A DNA stretch of 64,000 bases from Solirubrobacter deserti (GTDB lineage Bacteria; Actinomycetota; Thermoleophilia; Solirubrobacterales; Solirubrobacteraceae), in assembly GCF_027587175.1 (NCBI RefSeq), contig NZ_JAPCID010000023.1:42913-106912 (forward strand), written 5' to 3'. Positions 7,987-15,969 of this stretch are shown piece by piece. Under the pieces are notes generated by a model. That model did no database searches, was not told the DNA's origin, and saw only the letters and a program-made list of their open reading frames with translations. The position numbers and the translations under genes are program-made. Position 1 is the first letter of the stretch, and each line of letters begins with the position of its first letter.

Positions 7987-8624
7987 GCTCAAGCGTGCGC
8001 TTCACCGAGGAGATGCTCGGTCACATCACCTTCGGCGAGACCGACTTCGCCCGCGGAGCCCGGCCGGACGGCGAAGGCGCGGCCGCCTTCATGTTCCACC
8101 TCACGATCGAGGTGGCCGACGTGAATCACTTCGGGAACGATCCCCTGAGAGCCGCGGACGCTCGTGGCTGGGTGCATTGCGATGCACTGGGCGGCCAACT
8201 TCCCGTCGTCAACGGTTGGTTCAACCTGTTCGTCGACCAGGACGGGAAGCCGGGCGTCAAGCACATGCTCTATCGGCTGTGGTTCTACGACGGCGTCGGG
8301 CACCCGCTGACGATGATCGGGCACAAGGTGGTCGCGAACGACGGCGGCTTCGACCTGTGGAAGGACACCACCACGCTCTTCACCCGCGTCCTGCGCGGGC
8401 ACGTGCCCGAGGGCGCCGACGAGAGCGCGGAGATCGTCGGGTCCGGGATCATCATCATCCGGATGCGTGACTTCGCCAAGCAGCTCACCACGTTCCGCGC
8501 CTCGGGCCCCGGCCTCGGCGCCCAGCTCGGTGCGCTCGTGAAGTTCGGCGTCATCTTCGTCCAGCAGCTGGCTCAGGTGTACCTACGCAGGGGGTCTCGC
8601 AAGCGTGTCGCCGCGCAAGGCTAA
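7983..8624 (+). CDS. GMC-oxidase partner protein (middle domain of fused oxidase-hydrolases)
   Basis: 213 aa, starting in the ATGA overlap with the GMC gene. The central part (MLYRLWFYDGVGHPLTMIGH, then FDLWKDTTTLFTRVL) resembles, from memory, the segment that joins the GMC and alpha/beta-hydrolase domains in long fused proteins of proteobacteria and actinobacteria; that match should be tested by search. Here it is a stand-alone gene. The C-terminal 40 residues are hydrophobic with basic ends and may touch the membrane. Role unknown; a lipid-binding or partner-docking module for the adjacent oxidase is a reasonable guess. It overlaps the next gene by 20 bases. Confidence 0.65.
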   Translation: MSSSVRFTEEMLGHITFGETDFARGARPDGEGAAAFMFHLTIEVADVNHFGNDPLRAADARGWVHCDALGGQLPVVNGWFNLFVDQDGKPGVKHMLYRLWFYDGVGHPLTMIGHKVVANDGGFDLWKDTTTLFTRVLRGHVPEGADESAEIVGSGIIIIRMRDFAKQLTTFRASGPGLGAQLGALVKFGVIFVQQLAQVYLRRGSRKRVAAQG

Positions 8625-9342
8625 GCGCCTCAAGGCCGCCGAGGCGGCCAGAACCAAGTCCAGCGGCCGGACCCACGTCCTCGGCATCCTCGCCGGCGGC
8701 GCGGTGATCACGGTCTTCGGCGCGGAGCTGACCCGCGTCTGGCGGCTCGGGACGCTTCCGCGCTCGCGCCAGATCACGTCCGAGGACGACCGCCGCTCCA
8801 GGCCGGTCGAGGCCGTGATGACGCTGCGCGAGGGCTACGCCGTCTCGCGCACGCGCGAGAACGCCCTGTTCAACATGCTCGCGTCCTTCACCGTCGCGTT
8901 CGGCATCACGCGCGCGATCACGTGGACGATCCGCGAGAAGGGCGGCTTCGGCCCGATCAAGGACGTCGTGGTCGGCGACACGCACATCCACCATTTCCTA
9001 CCGGGCGGCATCCTGGCGCTGGCCGCCGGCGGCGTCGCGATCGGCACCAAGGGTGAGCACCTGGACAAGTACCTCGCGTTCCCGTTCGGCGTCGGCGTGG
9101 CGCTGGTCCTCGACGAGTCCGCGCTGCTGCTCGAGCTCGACGACGTCTACTGGACCGAGGAGGGCGTGCTGAGCATCCAGATCGCGTTCGCCGCGATCGC
9201 GCTGCTGTCCGCGCTCGCCTACCTGATCCGGATGATCCGGCACTCGGAGGCGCAGGACACCGAGTCCGACTGGGAGCTCGCGGCCAAGGCCTGGGACGAC
9301 CTCCAGATGAGCTCTGGAGGCGTCCCGGGAATCGGACTTTGA
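8605..9342 (+). CDS. Integral membrane protein with HIHH motif, unknown function
   Basis: 245 aa from GTG at 8605, overlapping the previous gene by 20 bases. A basic N-terminal tail is followed by about five hydrophobic segments (near residues 26-42, 92-108, 130-148, 156-172 and 190-210). Conserved-looking residues cluster at DTHIHHFLPGG and LDESALLLELDDVYW, where His and acidic residues lie at membrane edges, as in metal-binding membrane enzymes. The family is not recognised with certainty. Third gene of the GMC operon, so a role in the same lipid or steroid process is likely. It ends beside a dispersed repeat. Confidence 0.7.
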   Translation: MSPRKAKRLKAAEAARTKSSGRTHVLGILAGGAVITVFGAELTRVWRLGTLPRSRQITSEDDRRSRPVEAVMTLREGYAVSRTRENALFNMLASFTVAFGITRAITWTIREKGGFGPIKDVVVGDTHIHHFLPGGILALAAGGVAIGTKGEHLDKYLAFPFGVGVALVLDESALLLELDDVYWTEEGVLSIQIAFAAIALLSALAYLIRMIRHSEAQDTESDWELAAKAWDDLQMSSGGVPGIGL

Positions 9343-9347
9343 AGGCA

Positions 9348-9383
9348 GGACATCCGCTCCGCCCCACCCCGATCATCCGACCT
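9348..9383 (-). repeat. Dispersed convergent-junction repeat, copy 3
   Basis: Reverse complement of the element at 1937-1972 over about 36 bases, so it is longer than copy 2 (26 bases). It fills the gap between two convergent membrane-protein genes. The hexamer CATCCG occurs twice within it as a direct repeat; no hairpin was found, so it is not an obvious intrinsic terminator. Confidence 0.85.
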
Positions 9384-9387
9384 TAAG

Positions 9388-10572
9388 TCACCCGTCTGAC
9401 GCGTCGACGAGGCGCGGGCCGTAGGCCGGCGGGGCGATCAGGAAGGCGACGCCGAAGCCGGCCATGATGCCGACCATCAGGGCGCCCACCCACAGGGTGG
9501 GGTCCCAGCCGATGCCCTTGTCGAGGGCCAGGATCCCGTAGTAGGAGATCCACAGCACGGCGGCGGCGATCGGGCCCGCCGTGCGGATGCCGCCGAGCGT
9601 GAGCCGGTCCTTGCCCGACCGGCTTTGTACGACGTCGATCGCCAGGCCCGCGAGCACGAGCGGGATGACCAGGACCCAGTCGCGGTACTCGGTCATGATG
9701 CTCGCGAGCAGGCCGTATCCGGTGAACACCAGCGTCATGGCGCCGAACGGGACACGCCACCGGCGCAGCATCAGCAGCGCCGGGCCGAGCAGGATCAGCG
9801 TCGTGATGATCATCGACGCGATGCCGTGTGAGGCCGCGTAGTAGTAGAACGGCCACTGGTCGTCGCCGTAGCCGGTCAGGCCGGCGTTCAGCGAGACGGT
9901 CTGGTCGTCGAAGTCGTCCTTGAACTGCGCCTGGTAGTCGGCGACGAAGTCGCTGGTCGGCGTGACGTTGGTCATGAACGCCGACAGGTACATCGTGATG
10001 AAGCCCGAGACGCCGATGAACAGCGTCGCGGAGATCAGCACGGGCAGGAAGCCCTTGAGGTCGGGCGTGATGTCGGCCTTGGCCCACATCGAGCGGATGC
10101 CGGTGGAGCTCACGAGCAGGCCGCCGAAGAACAGCAGCAGGTGCGGCGGGGAGTAGATCGCGTCCACGCCGACCTCGAAGCCGTAGGCGGCGTGCCAGAT
10201 GAAGTCGGTCGGGCCGCCGAGGGCGAGCGTGAGCAGGCCGAGGATGGCGACGCCGTAGCCGACAGGGATCGCCTTCAGGTCCGGGATCAGCGACTTGCGG
10301 GGGTCAGCGCCGGCCGCGAGCTGGTACTTGGTCACGAGCAGGCCGATCCAGACGCCGATCGCGGTCATGCCGGCGTACAGGAACAGATGCGGGAGCGACC
10401 AGAAGGACTCCTGGCCGGTCTCGTTGTTGTGGCCGCGCCCGTCGAAGAACATGGCGATGATCGGCCAGACGGTGAGGGAGGCCGTGATGAGGTCCTCCTT
10501 GTAGGTGGTGACGGGGCGCTCACCTCGCGCCGCCGCGGGGGCGCTGCGCGCCATCTGGGTCAGACCCGACAT
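9388..10572 (-). CDS. Polytopic membrane protein, unknown function
   Basis: 394 aa with roughly nine or ten transmembrane helices and charged or polar residues between them (FFDGRGHNNET near residues 43-53, SPPHLLLFFGG, GYGDDQWPFYYYAASHG). The last two motifs, with His and aromatic residues at helix ends, look like an active-site or cofactor region, but I do not recognise the family. The ATG at 10572 is preceded by a strong AAGGAAAAGG ribosome binding site. It lies 13 bases downstream of an MMPL exporter gene in the same direction and is probably its operon partner. Confidence 0.75.
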   Translation of the reverse strand: MSGLTQMARSAPAAARGERPVTTYKEDLITASLTVWPIIAMFFDGRGHNNETGQESFWSLPHLFLYAGMTAIGVWIGLLVTKYQLAAGADPRKSLIPDLKAIPVGYGVAILGLLTLALGGPTDFIWHAAYGFEVGVDAIYSPPHLLLFFGGLLVSSTGIRSMWAKADITPDLKGFLPVLISATLFIGVSGFITMYLSAFMTNVTPTSDFVADYQAQFKDDFDDQTVSLNAGLTGYGDDQWPFYYYAASHGIASMIITTLILLGPALLMLRRWRVPFGAMTLVFTGYGLLASIMTEYRDWVLVIPLVLAGLAIDVVQSRSGKDRLTLGGIRTAGPIAAAVLWISYYGILALDKGIGWDPTLWVGALMVGIMAGFGVAFLIAPPAYGPRLVDASDG

Positions 10573-10585
10573 CCCTTTTCCTTTC

Positions 10586-12766
10586 TCAGACGACCGCGGT
10601 CGCGGTCCGCTCCTCGTCAGCCAACTGGTCCGACTCGAAGTCGGCGTCCGGCAGATACTTCTCCAACCACTTGGGCACCCACCAGTTCCAGTCGCCCATC
10701 AGCTCCATCGTCGCCGGCACCAGGACGAGCCGGACGAGCGTCGCGTCCAGCGCGATCGCCACCGCCAGCCCGAGCCCGATCTCCTTCACCTGCGGGACGC
10801 CGGTGGTGGCGAAGATGCCGAAGACGACGACCATGATCACGGCCGCGCTGGTGATCACCTTCGCGCTGCCCTGCAGGCCTTCGGCGACGGCGCGGCGGTT
10901 GTCGCCCGTCGCCAGGTAGCGCTCGCGGATGCGCGAGAGCAGGAACACCTCGTAGTCCATGCTCAGCCCGAACACGATCGCGAGCAGCAGCGGCGGCGTG
11001 ACGACGTTGACGTAGCCGCGCGCTTCGTACCCGGTCCAGTCGAACCAGCCGTACTGGAAGAACATGACGAGCACGCCATAGGCGGCCGCGACCGTCAGCA
11101 GGTTCATCAGCACGGCCTTCAGCGGCAGGATGACGCTGCGCAGGACCAGCAGCAGCACGAGGTAGCTGCAGATCATCACGAACAGGAAGATCTTCCACAG
11201 GTTCGCGGCGACGAGGTCGTTGAAGTCCTCCTGCTGGCCGGTGTAGCCGCCGATCTGGACGCTGCCCACGGTGCTCGGGCCGCCCTCGGCGCGCAGGCGG
11301 TCCAGCAGCGCCGTGGTCGACGGCGCCTCCGGGTCCTCGCGCGGCACGACCTTGTAGAGGACGGCGCGGTTGTCGGAGGAGAGGATCGGCCCCTCGACGC
11401 GGGTCACGCCTTCCGTGCCTTTGAGCTGCTCCGCGTAGGCGAGCAGCGCGTCCTCCCTGCCGGTGAGCTCGGAGCGGCTGTCGACGACGACCAGCAGCGG
11501 CGCGGACTCGCCCGCCGGGATCTGCTGCGCGGCGAGCTCGAAGCCGACGCGTGTCTCGTGCCCCTCGGGGAACTGGCGCAGCGCGCCGTTGCCGAAGTCG
11601 AGTGAGAGCGCGGGGATGGCGAGCGCGAGCAGGATCGCCGCGGCGCCGACCGCGCTCAGCGTGCTGCGCTTCATCACCGCCGCGGTCCAGCGCCGCCAGA
11701 ACTGGCGGGACGGCCGCTGCCCGAACAACAAGCCGGTGACGCTGACGATCTTCCCGCGGCCTTCCACGCGCGGGCCCGCCCACGCGATCAGCGCGGGCAG
11801 CAGCGTGACGGCGGCGAGGACCGACAGCGCGACGACCGTGATCGCGCCGATCGCGAGCGAGCGCATCGCGGTCGAGTCGAGCAGGAACAGCCCGGCGAGG
11901 CTGACGATCACGGTGACGCCGGAGAAGACGACGGTCGCGCCGGAGGTGCGCATGGCGATGTCGAGCGCCTGCGCCTGATCGTGGCCCGCCGCGACCTCCT
12001 CGCGGTAGCGGCTGAGCACGAACAGGCTGTAGTCCACGGCCACGCCGATGCCCAGCATCGACGTGATGTTGGTGACGAACACCGACATCGTGAGCGCGAG
12101 GCTGAGCAGGTAGATGATCGCGCCGGTCACGACCACGGCGGCGACGGCGAGCGCGGCTGGGAGCAGCGCGGCGAGCACGGTGCCGAAGACCGCGAGCAGG
12201 ACGATCAGGATCGCGGGGAAGCCGGTCAGCTCCGCGTGCTCGAGGTCCTCCTGCTGGAGCTGCTGCATGCCGGCCCACAGCGCCTGCTGGCCGACGACGT
12301 AGTGCTGGACGCCGTCTTCGACCTCGTCCACCTTCAGCTCGGCGCGCAGGTCCTTGGCGGCCTGCAGGATGTCGTCGGCGACGCCGTCGACCACGAGCGG
12401 GAGGACGATCACGTCCCGCGTGGCGGCGGCCTGCTTGGCCGTGGCCGCCACCTGGGGGTCGACTTCGGCGTGTTCGATCGGCTTGGCGACCGCGACGACG
12501 CGGTCGACGGCGGCGGCCAGGTCGCCTTCGCCCTTGTCCTCGAGCACGATGCCGAGGCCTTCGCCCTGCTCGTGGTGGAAGCGGCTGAGCGCTCGGTCGA
12601 CCTCCGAGGAGCCGGAACCGGGGACGTCGAAGCCGCCGCTCGTGAGGTTGCTCGTCTGCTGCGCCATCAGCGGCACCGCCGCGACCACCAGCACCAGCCA
12701 TCCCAGCGCGACGAGCTTCCGGCGTGTCCGCACGAACGCTGAGAGTCGGTTCATGGCGGTCTGCAA
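10586..12766 (-). CDS. MMPL-family RND-type exporter
   Basis: 726 aa, the usual single-copy MMPL length, with two six-helix bundles each preceded by a large extracytoplasmic domain. Signatures: GIGVAVDYSLFVLSRYREE in the first half and FGLSMDYEVFLLSRIRERY in the second, with the intramembrane Asp of proton-driven RND pumps. The start is a TTG that gives MQTAMNRLSAF, aligning with MQAVMDRLERF of the paralogue at 18.3-20.4 kb; the ATG at 12754 is the alternative. Known relatives export lipids or hydrophobic compounds. The C-terminal NWWVPKWLEKYLPDADFES is shared with the paralogue. Confidence 0.9.
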   Translation of the reverse strand: MQTAMNRLSAFVRTRRKLVALGWLVLVVAAVPLMAQQTSNLTSGGFDVPGSGSSEVDRALSRFHHEQGEGLGIVLEDKGEGDLAAAVDRVVAVAKPIEHAEVDPQVAATAKQAAATRDVIVLPLVVDGVADDILQAAKDLRAELKVDEVEDGVQHYVVGQQALWAGMQQLQQEDLEHAELTGFPAILIVLLAVFGTVLAALLPAALAVAAVVVTGAIIYLLSLALTMSVFVTNITSMLGIGVAVDYSLFVLSRYREEVAAGHDQAQALDIAMRTSGATVVFSGVTVIVSLAGLFLLDSTAMRSLAIGAITVVALSVLAAVTLLPALIAWAGPRVEGRGKIVSVTGLLFGQRPSRQFWRRWTAAVMKRSTLSAVGAAAILLALAIPALSLDFGNGALRQFPEGHETRVGFELAAQQIPAGESAPLLVVVDSRSELTGREDALLAYAEQLKGTEGVTRVEGPILSSDNRAVLYKVVPREDPEAPSTTALLDRLRAEGGPSTVGSVQIGGYTGQQEDFNDLVAANLWKIFLFVMICSYLVLLLVLRSVILPLKAVLMNLLTVAAAYGVLVMFFQYGWFDWTGYEARGYVNVVTPPLLLAIVFGLSMDYEVFLLSRIRERYLATGDNRRAVAEGLQGSAKVITSAAVIMVVVFGIFATTGVPQVKEIGLGLAVAIALDATLVRLVLVPATMELMGDWNWWVPKWLEKYLPDADFESDQLADEERTATAVV

Positions 12767-12802
12767 CAGAGCGCGAGCATAACCGCGCCCGATACCGGTG
12801 CG

Positions 12803-13807
12803 CTAGCCGTTCGACGAGATGTGCCGCGCGACGAGCGTGGCCGCGGCGGGCGCTCCCCGGACGAAGCCGAAGAACGGGCCGAAGTCCGCGGTCGCGGTGA
12901 AGCCGGGCAGGTAGAGACCGGGCCGCGCGACGGACTGCATGTGCTCGTCCAGCCCGGGCGTCGCGAGCGGCGGCAGGTACGGGACGCGGGCGAGATCGGC
13001 CTGGTAGCCCGTCGCGAGCACGATTCGGTCAGGGCGCAGACGTGTGTCATCACTTAGGCGGACCTCGCCATTGAGTGCGACGACGTCCGCTTCGGCGTGC
13101 ACGTGCACGGCCTGGATGCGCGGCGCGAGCCAGGGTTCGAGCGTGAGCCGGCCGACCTCCCAGAAACGCCGCGCGATCGCCGCCTGCTCGGTCGCGGGCA
13201 GCCGGCGCCAGTAGCCCGGGACGTCGAGCGTCGCTTGCACGTGCTCGTTCACGAAGTCCCAGCTGGTCGGGGCAAAGCGCGGCTGCGGGTGGCGGTGCAC
13301 GACGTCCACCCGGGCCGCGCTGTGCTCGAGCAGCAGCGCCGCGGTCTCGTAGGCGGACTGGCGGCCGCCGACGATCAGGTACTCGGCGCCCGCCGCGTCG
13401 CCGAAGTCGACGTAGTCGCAGGTGTGGACCTCGTCCGTCGCCCACTCGGGGCGGTGCTGGAAGTACGCGACGCCCGGTGCGGCGACGACGATCCCGTCTG
13501 GCAGCTCGGTGATCTCCTCCGCGATAGGCTCGATGCCGGCCTGGTCCTGGAACCACTGCGCGTAGTCGAGGAACAGCCCGACCGGGATCGGGTCCGGCGG
13601 GTCGGGGCAGAACGCGCGGAACGTCAGCTCGCCCGCCGGGTCCATGTGCCAGTCGGGCCCGCTGCGCAGCAGCATCCCGTCCGGCATGTGGTCGCGCCAG
13701 AACCCCATCGGCTTGCCGTAGACGGTCGCTGAGATCCCGCGGTCGCGCAGCGCCTTCGCCGTCGCCAACCCGTACGGGCCTGCACCGATGACAACGACCT
13801 CGCTCAC
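12803..13807 (-). CDS. FAD-dependent NAD(P)-binding oxidoreductase
   Basis: 334 aa from GTG at 13807. The N-terminal dinucleotide motif is VVVIGAGPYGLATAKAL (GAGPYG 8-13), and a second Rossmann site follows (EYLIVGGRQSAYETAALLLE). The C-terminal ATGYQADL is the conserved Thr-Gly-Tyr turn near the flavin. This layout belongs to the flavin-monooxygenase / lysine-N-hydroxylase-like branch, which oxygenates or reduces small organic substrates using NADPH. Substrate unknown. It is downstream of the thiolase gene in the same direction, separated by a 39-base repeat element. Confidence 0.8.
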   Translation of the reverse strand: MSEVVVIGAGPYGLATAKALRDRGISATVYGKPMGFWRDHMPDGMLLRSGPDWHMDPAGELTFRAFCPDPPDPIPVGLFLDYAQWFQDQAGIEPIAEEITELPDGIVVAAPGVAYFQHRPEWATDEVHTCDYVDFGDAAGAEYLIVGGRQSAYETAALLLEHSAARVDVVHRHPQPRFAPTSWDFVNEHVQATLDVPGYWRRLPATEQAAIARRFWEVGRLTLEPWLAPRIQAVHVHAEADVVALNGEVRLSDDTRLRPDRIVLATGYQADLARVPYLPPLATPGLDEHMQSVARPGLYLPGFTATADFGPFFGFVRGAPAAATLVARHISSNG

Positions 13808-13815
13808 CTAAAGCA

Positions 13816-13852
13816 ACCTAAAGGGGTCAGACCCGTTAATGTTTCTTTAGGT
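13816..13852. repeat. REP-like palindromic element with GGGGTCAGACC core, copy 1
   Basis: Outer arms ACCTAAAG (13816-13823) and CTTTAGGT (13845-13852) are perfect inverted repeats. Inside lies a second hairpin, GGGTC-A-GACCC (13824-13834). The thiolase stop codon lies in the right arm. The core CCTAAAGGGGTCAGACC recurs, with one base missing, at the end of the Clp gene (52084-52116) in the same orientation relative to the gene. It may stop or attenuate transcription, or be a dispersed REP element. Confidence 0.75.
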
Positions 13853-14965
13853 ACGCAGGAGGATGGCTTCGCCCTGGCCGCCGCCGCCGCACAGGGTCGC
13901 GACGCCGAGCCCTCCTCCGCGCCGGCGCAGCTCGTACGCGAGCGTGAGGATGAGGCGTAGGCCCGAGCCCGCGAGCGGATGGCCGAGGGCGACCGCGCCG
14001 CCGTTCACGTTCACCGTGTCCAGGTCGAGCTCGAGCGCGTCGGCGGAGGCGAGCACGACGCCCGCGAACGCCTCGTTGATCTCCCACAGCGCGATGTCCG
14101 CCGGCGCGAGCCCGAAGCGCGCGAGCAGCTTCGTGCTCGCTTCGGCCGGGCGCAGGTGCAGCGTCGAGTCCGGGCCCGCGACGACCGCGCGGCCGACGAC
14201 CTCGGCCAGGAACTCCGGCGCGCGGTCGGCGGTGGTGATCACGGCCGCCGCGGCGCCGTCGGACACCTGCGAAGCGTTGCCCGCCGTGATCGTGCCGTCC
14301 GGCGTGAACGCGGGCTTGAGCGCCGCGAGCGCCTCATAGCTCGTCTCGCGCACGCCCTCGTCGCGCTCGAGCTCGGCGAGCGGCGCGATCTCCTCCGCGA
14401 GCCGCTCACGCCCGGCCAGCGCCTTGGCGTGCGAAGCCTCCGCGAACCGGTCCTGCGCCTCGCGCGTGACGCCGAGCCGCGCGTTCTCGGCGTCGGACAT
14501 GCCGCCCATGCCCTCGTCCGCGATCGAGCAGTAGAGCCCGTCGTGGACCATCACGTCGACCATCGCCGCGTCGCCCATCTTCACCTGCGGCCGCATCCGC
14601 ACCGCGTGCGGTGCGCGGGTCATCGAGTCCAAGCCACCCGCCAGCACGGTCGTCGCCTCGCCCGAGCGCAGCATCGACGCCGCCAGCGCCACCGCGCTCA
14701 TCGACGCCAGGCACACGTCGTTGAGGGTGATGCCGGGCACGGTCCGCTCCACGCCGCCCAGCAGCGCCGCCCGGCGCCCCGGGTTCTGCCCGTTCGCGGC
14801 CTGCAGCACGTTCCCGACCGCGACGTAGTCCGGCTTCAGGTCCGTGCGGGCGAGCGCCGCCCGCACGGCGTGCGCCCCGAGCTCCACCGCGTCCACCTTC
14901 GCGAGTGCACCGTTGAACTTTCCGATCGGCGTACGCGCTCCCGCCGCAATCACCACGCGCTCCAT
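13847..14965 (-). CDS. Thiolase / acetyl-CoA acetyltransferase
   Basis: 372 aa from the ATG at 14965, slightly shorter than the usual 390. The open frame continues upstream but there runs antisense to the divergent hydrolase. Thiolase landmarks: RTPIGKFNGAL near the start, nucleophile Cys85 in NDVCLASMSA, the NEAFAGV motif, GGAVALGHPLAGSG with the catalytic His, and CGGGGQGEA with the second Cys. It condenses or cleaves acyl-CoA in fatty-acid or steroid side-chain metabolism, in the cytosol. The nucleophile context LASM differs from the usual ASG/GSG. It is divergent from an alpha/beta hydrolase with a 21-base gap. Confidence 0.92.
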   Translation of the reverse strand: MERVVIAAGARTPIGKFNGALAKVDAVELGAHAVRAALARTDLKPDYVAVGNVLQAANGQNPGRRAALLGGVERTVPGITLNDVCLASMSAVALAASMLRSGEATTVLAGGLDSMTRAPHAVRMRPQVKMGDAAMVDVMVHDGLYCSIADEGMGGMSDAENARLGVTREAQDRFAEASHAKALAGRERLAEEIAPLAELERDEGVRETSYEALAALKPAFTPDGTITAGNASQVSDGAAAAVITTADRAPEFLAEVVGRAVVAGPDSTLHLRPAEASTKLLARFGLAPADIALWEINEAFAGVVLASADALELDLDTVNVNGGAVALGHPLAGSGLRLILTLAYELRRRGGGLGVATLCGGGGQGEAILLRT

Positions 14966-14986
14966 CACCGCGGATATGGTCGCAGC

Positions 14987-15862
14987 ATGAAGCGGCTCCT
15001 GATCCTGACCTGGCTGATGCTGTTCTCCCGCCGCGAGCCCGTCTCGCGCACCCCGGCGGAGGTGGGCCTGGACTTCGAGCCCGTCTCGTTCCCGGCCACC
15101 GACGGCGTGGACATCAAGGGCTGGTTCGTGCCGGCGAAGGGCGAGGGACCCAAGCCCGCGATCGTGTTCGTGCACGGCTGGATGTGGAACCGGCTGGGCA
15201 ACGTGGCGGGCAAGGCGCCGATCGACGACCGCGACGTGGACTTCCTGCCCGCCACCAAGGCCCTCGTGGACGCGGGCTACAGCGTGCTGATGTACGACAT
15301 CCGCGGCCACGGGGAGAGCGCGCGGGGCCGGAGCCTGCTGTCGTTCGGGCCGGTCGAGAAGCGCGACTTCGTCGGCGCGGTCAACTACCTGCGCACCCGC
15401 GCCGACGTCGACGGCGAGCGGATCGGCTCGATCGGCATCTCCATGGGCGGGACGATCGCGCTCTACGGCGCACCCGAGTGCCAGCCGGTCAAGGCCGTGC
15501 TCGCCGTGCAGCCGGCCAAGGTGACGACCTTCAACTACAACTTCGCGCTCGACCAGTGGGGCCCGCTCGGTCCGGCGATCGTCGCCCCGATCGAGCTCAT
15601 CTACCGGATCGCGCGCACGCCGCCGCCGAGCGTGCAGGACCCGGGCGAGCCGGCCAAGCGGCTGGACGGGACCGTCGTCAGGTACGTGCAGGGCACGGGC
15701 GACCGCTGGGGCACGATGGTCGACGTGCTGCGGTTCGCGGAGGGCACGCCGACCCTCGACGGGCCGGTCGTGCACTACCCCTCCAGCGGCCGCTACGACG
15801 GCTACCGCTACGTGTCCGCGGAGACCGACGACATCGTCGACTTCTTCCGGCGCAACCTCTGA
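14987..15862 (+). CDS. Membrane-anchored or secreted alpha/beta hydrolase
   Basis: 291 aa from the ATG at 14987. The first 14 residues (MKRLLILTWLMLFS) are a short hydrophobic segment that could act as an anchor or signal. The hydrolase core has VFVHGW (oxyanion strand), DIRGHGES and the nucleophile GISMGG with Ser in the family position, as in acyl-CoA-thioesterase-like and BAAT-like enzymes. The late His is not certain; candidates lie near VVHYPSSG. Divergent from the thiolase with only 21 bases between starts, so both promoters would overlap the coding ends. Substrate unknown. Confidence 0.8.
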   Translation: MKRLLILTWLMLFSRREPVSRTPAEVGLDFEPVSFPATDGVDIKGWFVPAKGEGPKPAIVFVHGWMWNRLGNVAGKAPIDDRDVDFLPATKALVDAGYSVLMYDIRGHGESARGRSLLSFGPVEKRDFVGAVNYLRTRADVDGERIGSIGISMGGTIALYGAPECQPVKAVLAVQPAKVTTFNYNFALDQWGPLGPAIVAPIELIYRIARTPPPSVQDPGEPAKRLDGTVVRYVQGTGDRWGTMVDVLRFAEGTPTLDGPVVHYPSSGRYDGYRYVSAETDDIVDFFRRNL

Positions 15863-15969
15863 AGAAGTCCACGATAAGTGGCTTAGGATGATCTAGATAA
15901 TGCTGTGCGGACGTTTACCCGTCACTCCAAATACAGCATTATCTCGATTACGATAATCTTCCTAATGTC
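15863..15969. promoter_or_regulatory. AT-rich intergenic with 12-bp inverted repeat
   Basis: A 107-base gap much richer in A/T than anything else in the window. AGATAATGCTGT (15895-15906) and ACAGCATTATCT (15933-15944) form a perfect 12-bp inverted repeat with a 26-base spacer. GATAAT occurs at 15896 and again at 15952, the latter 12 bases before the GTG of the ATPase gene and a -10 candidate. The repeat may be an operator for autoregulation, an element end, or the end of a small insertion. Confidence 0.7.
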
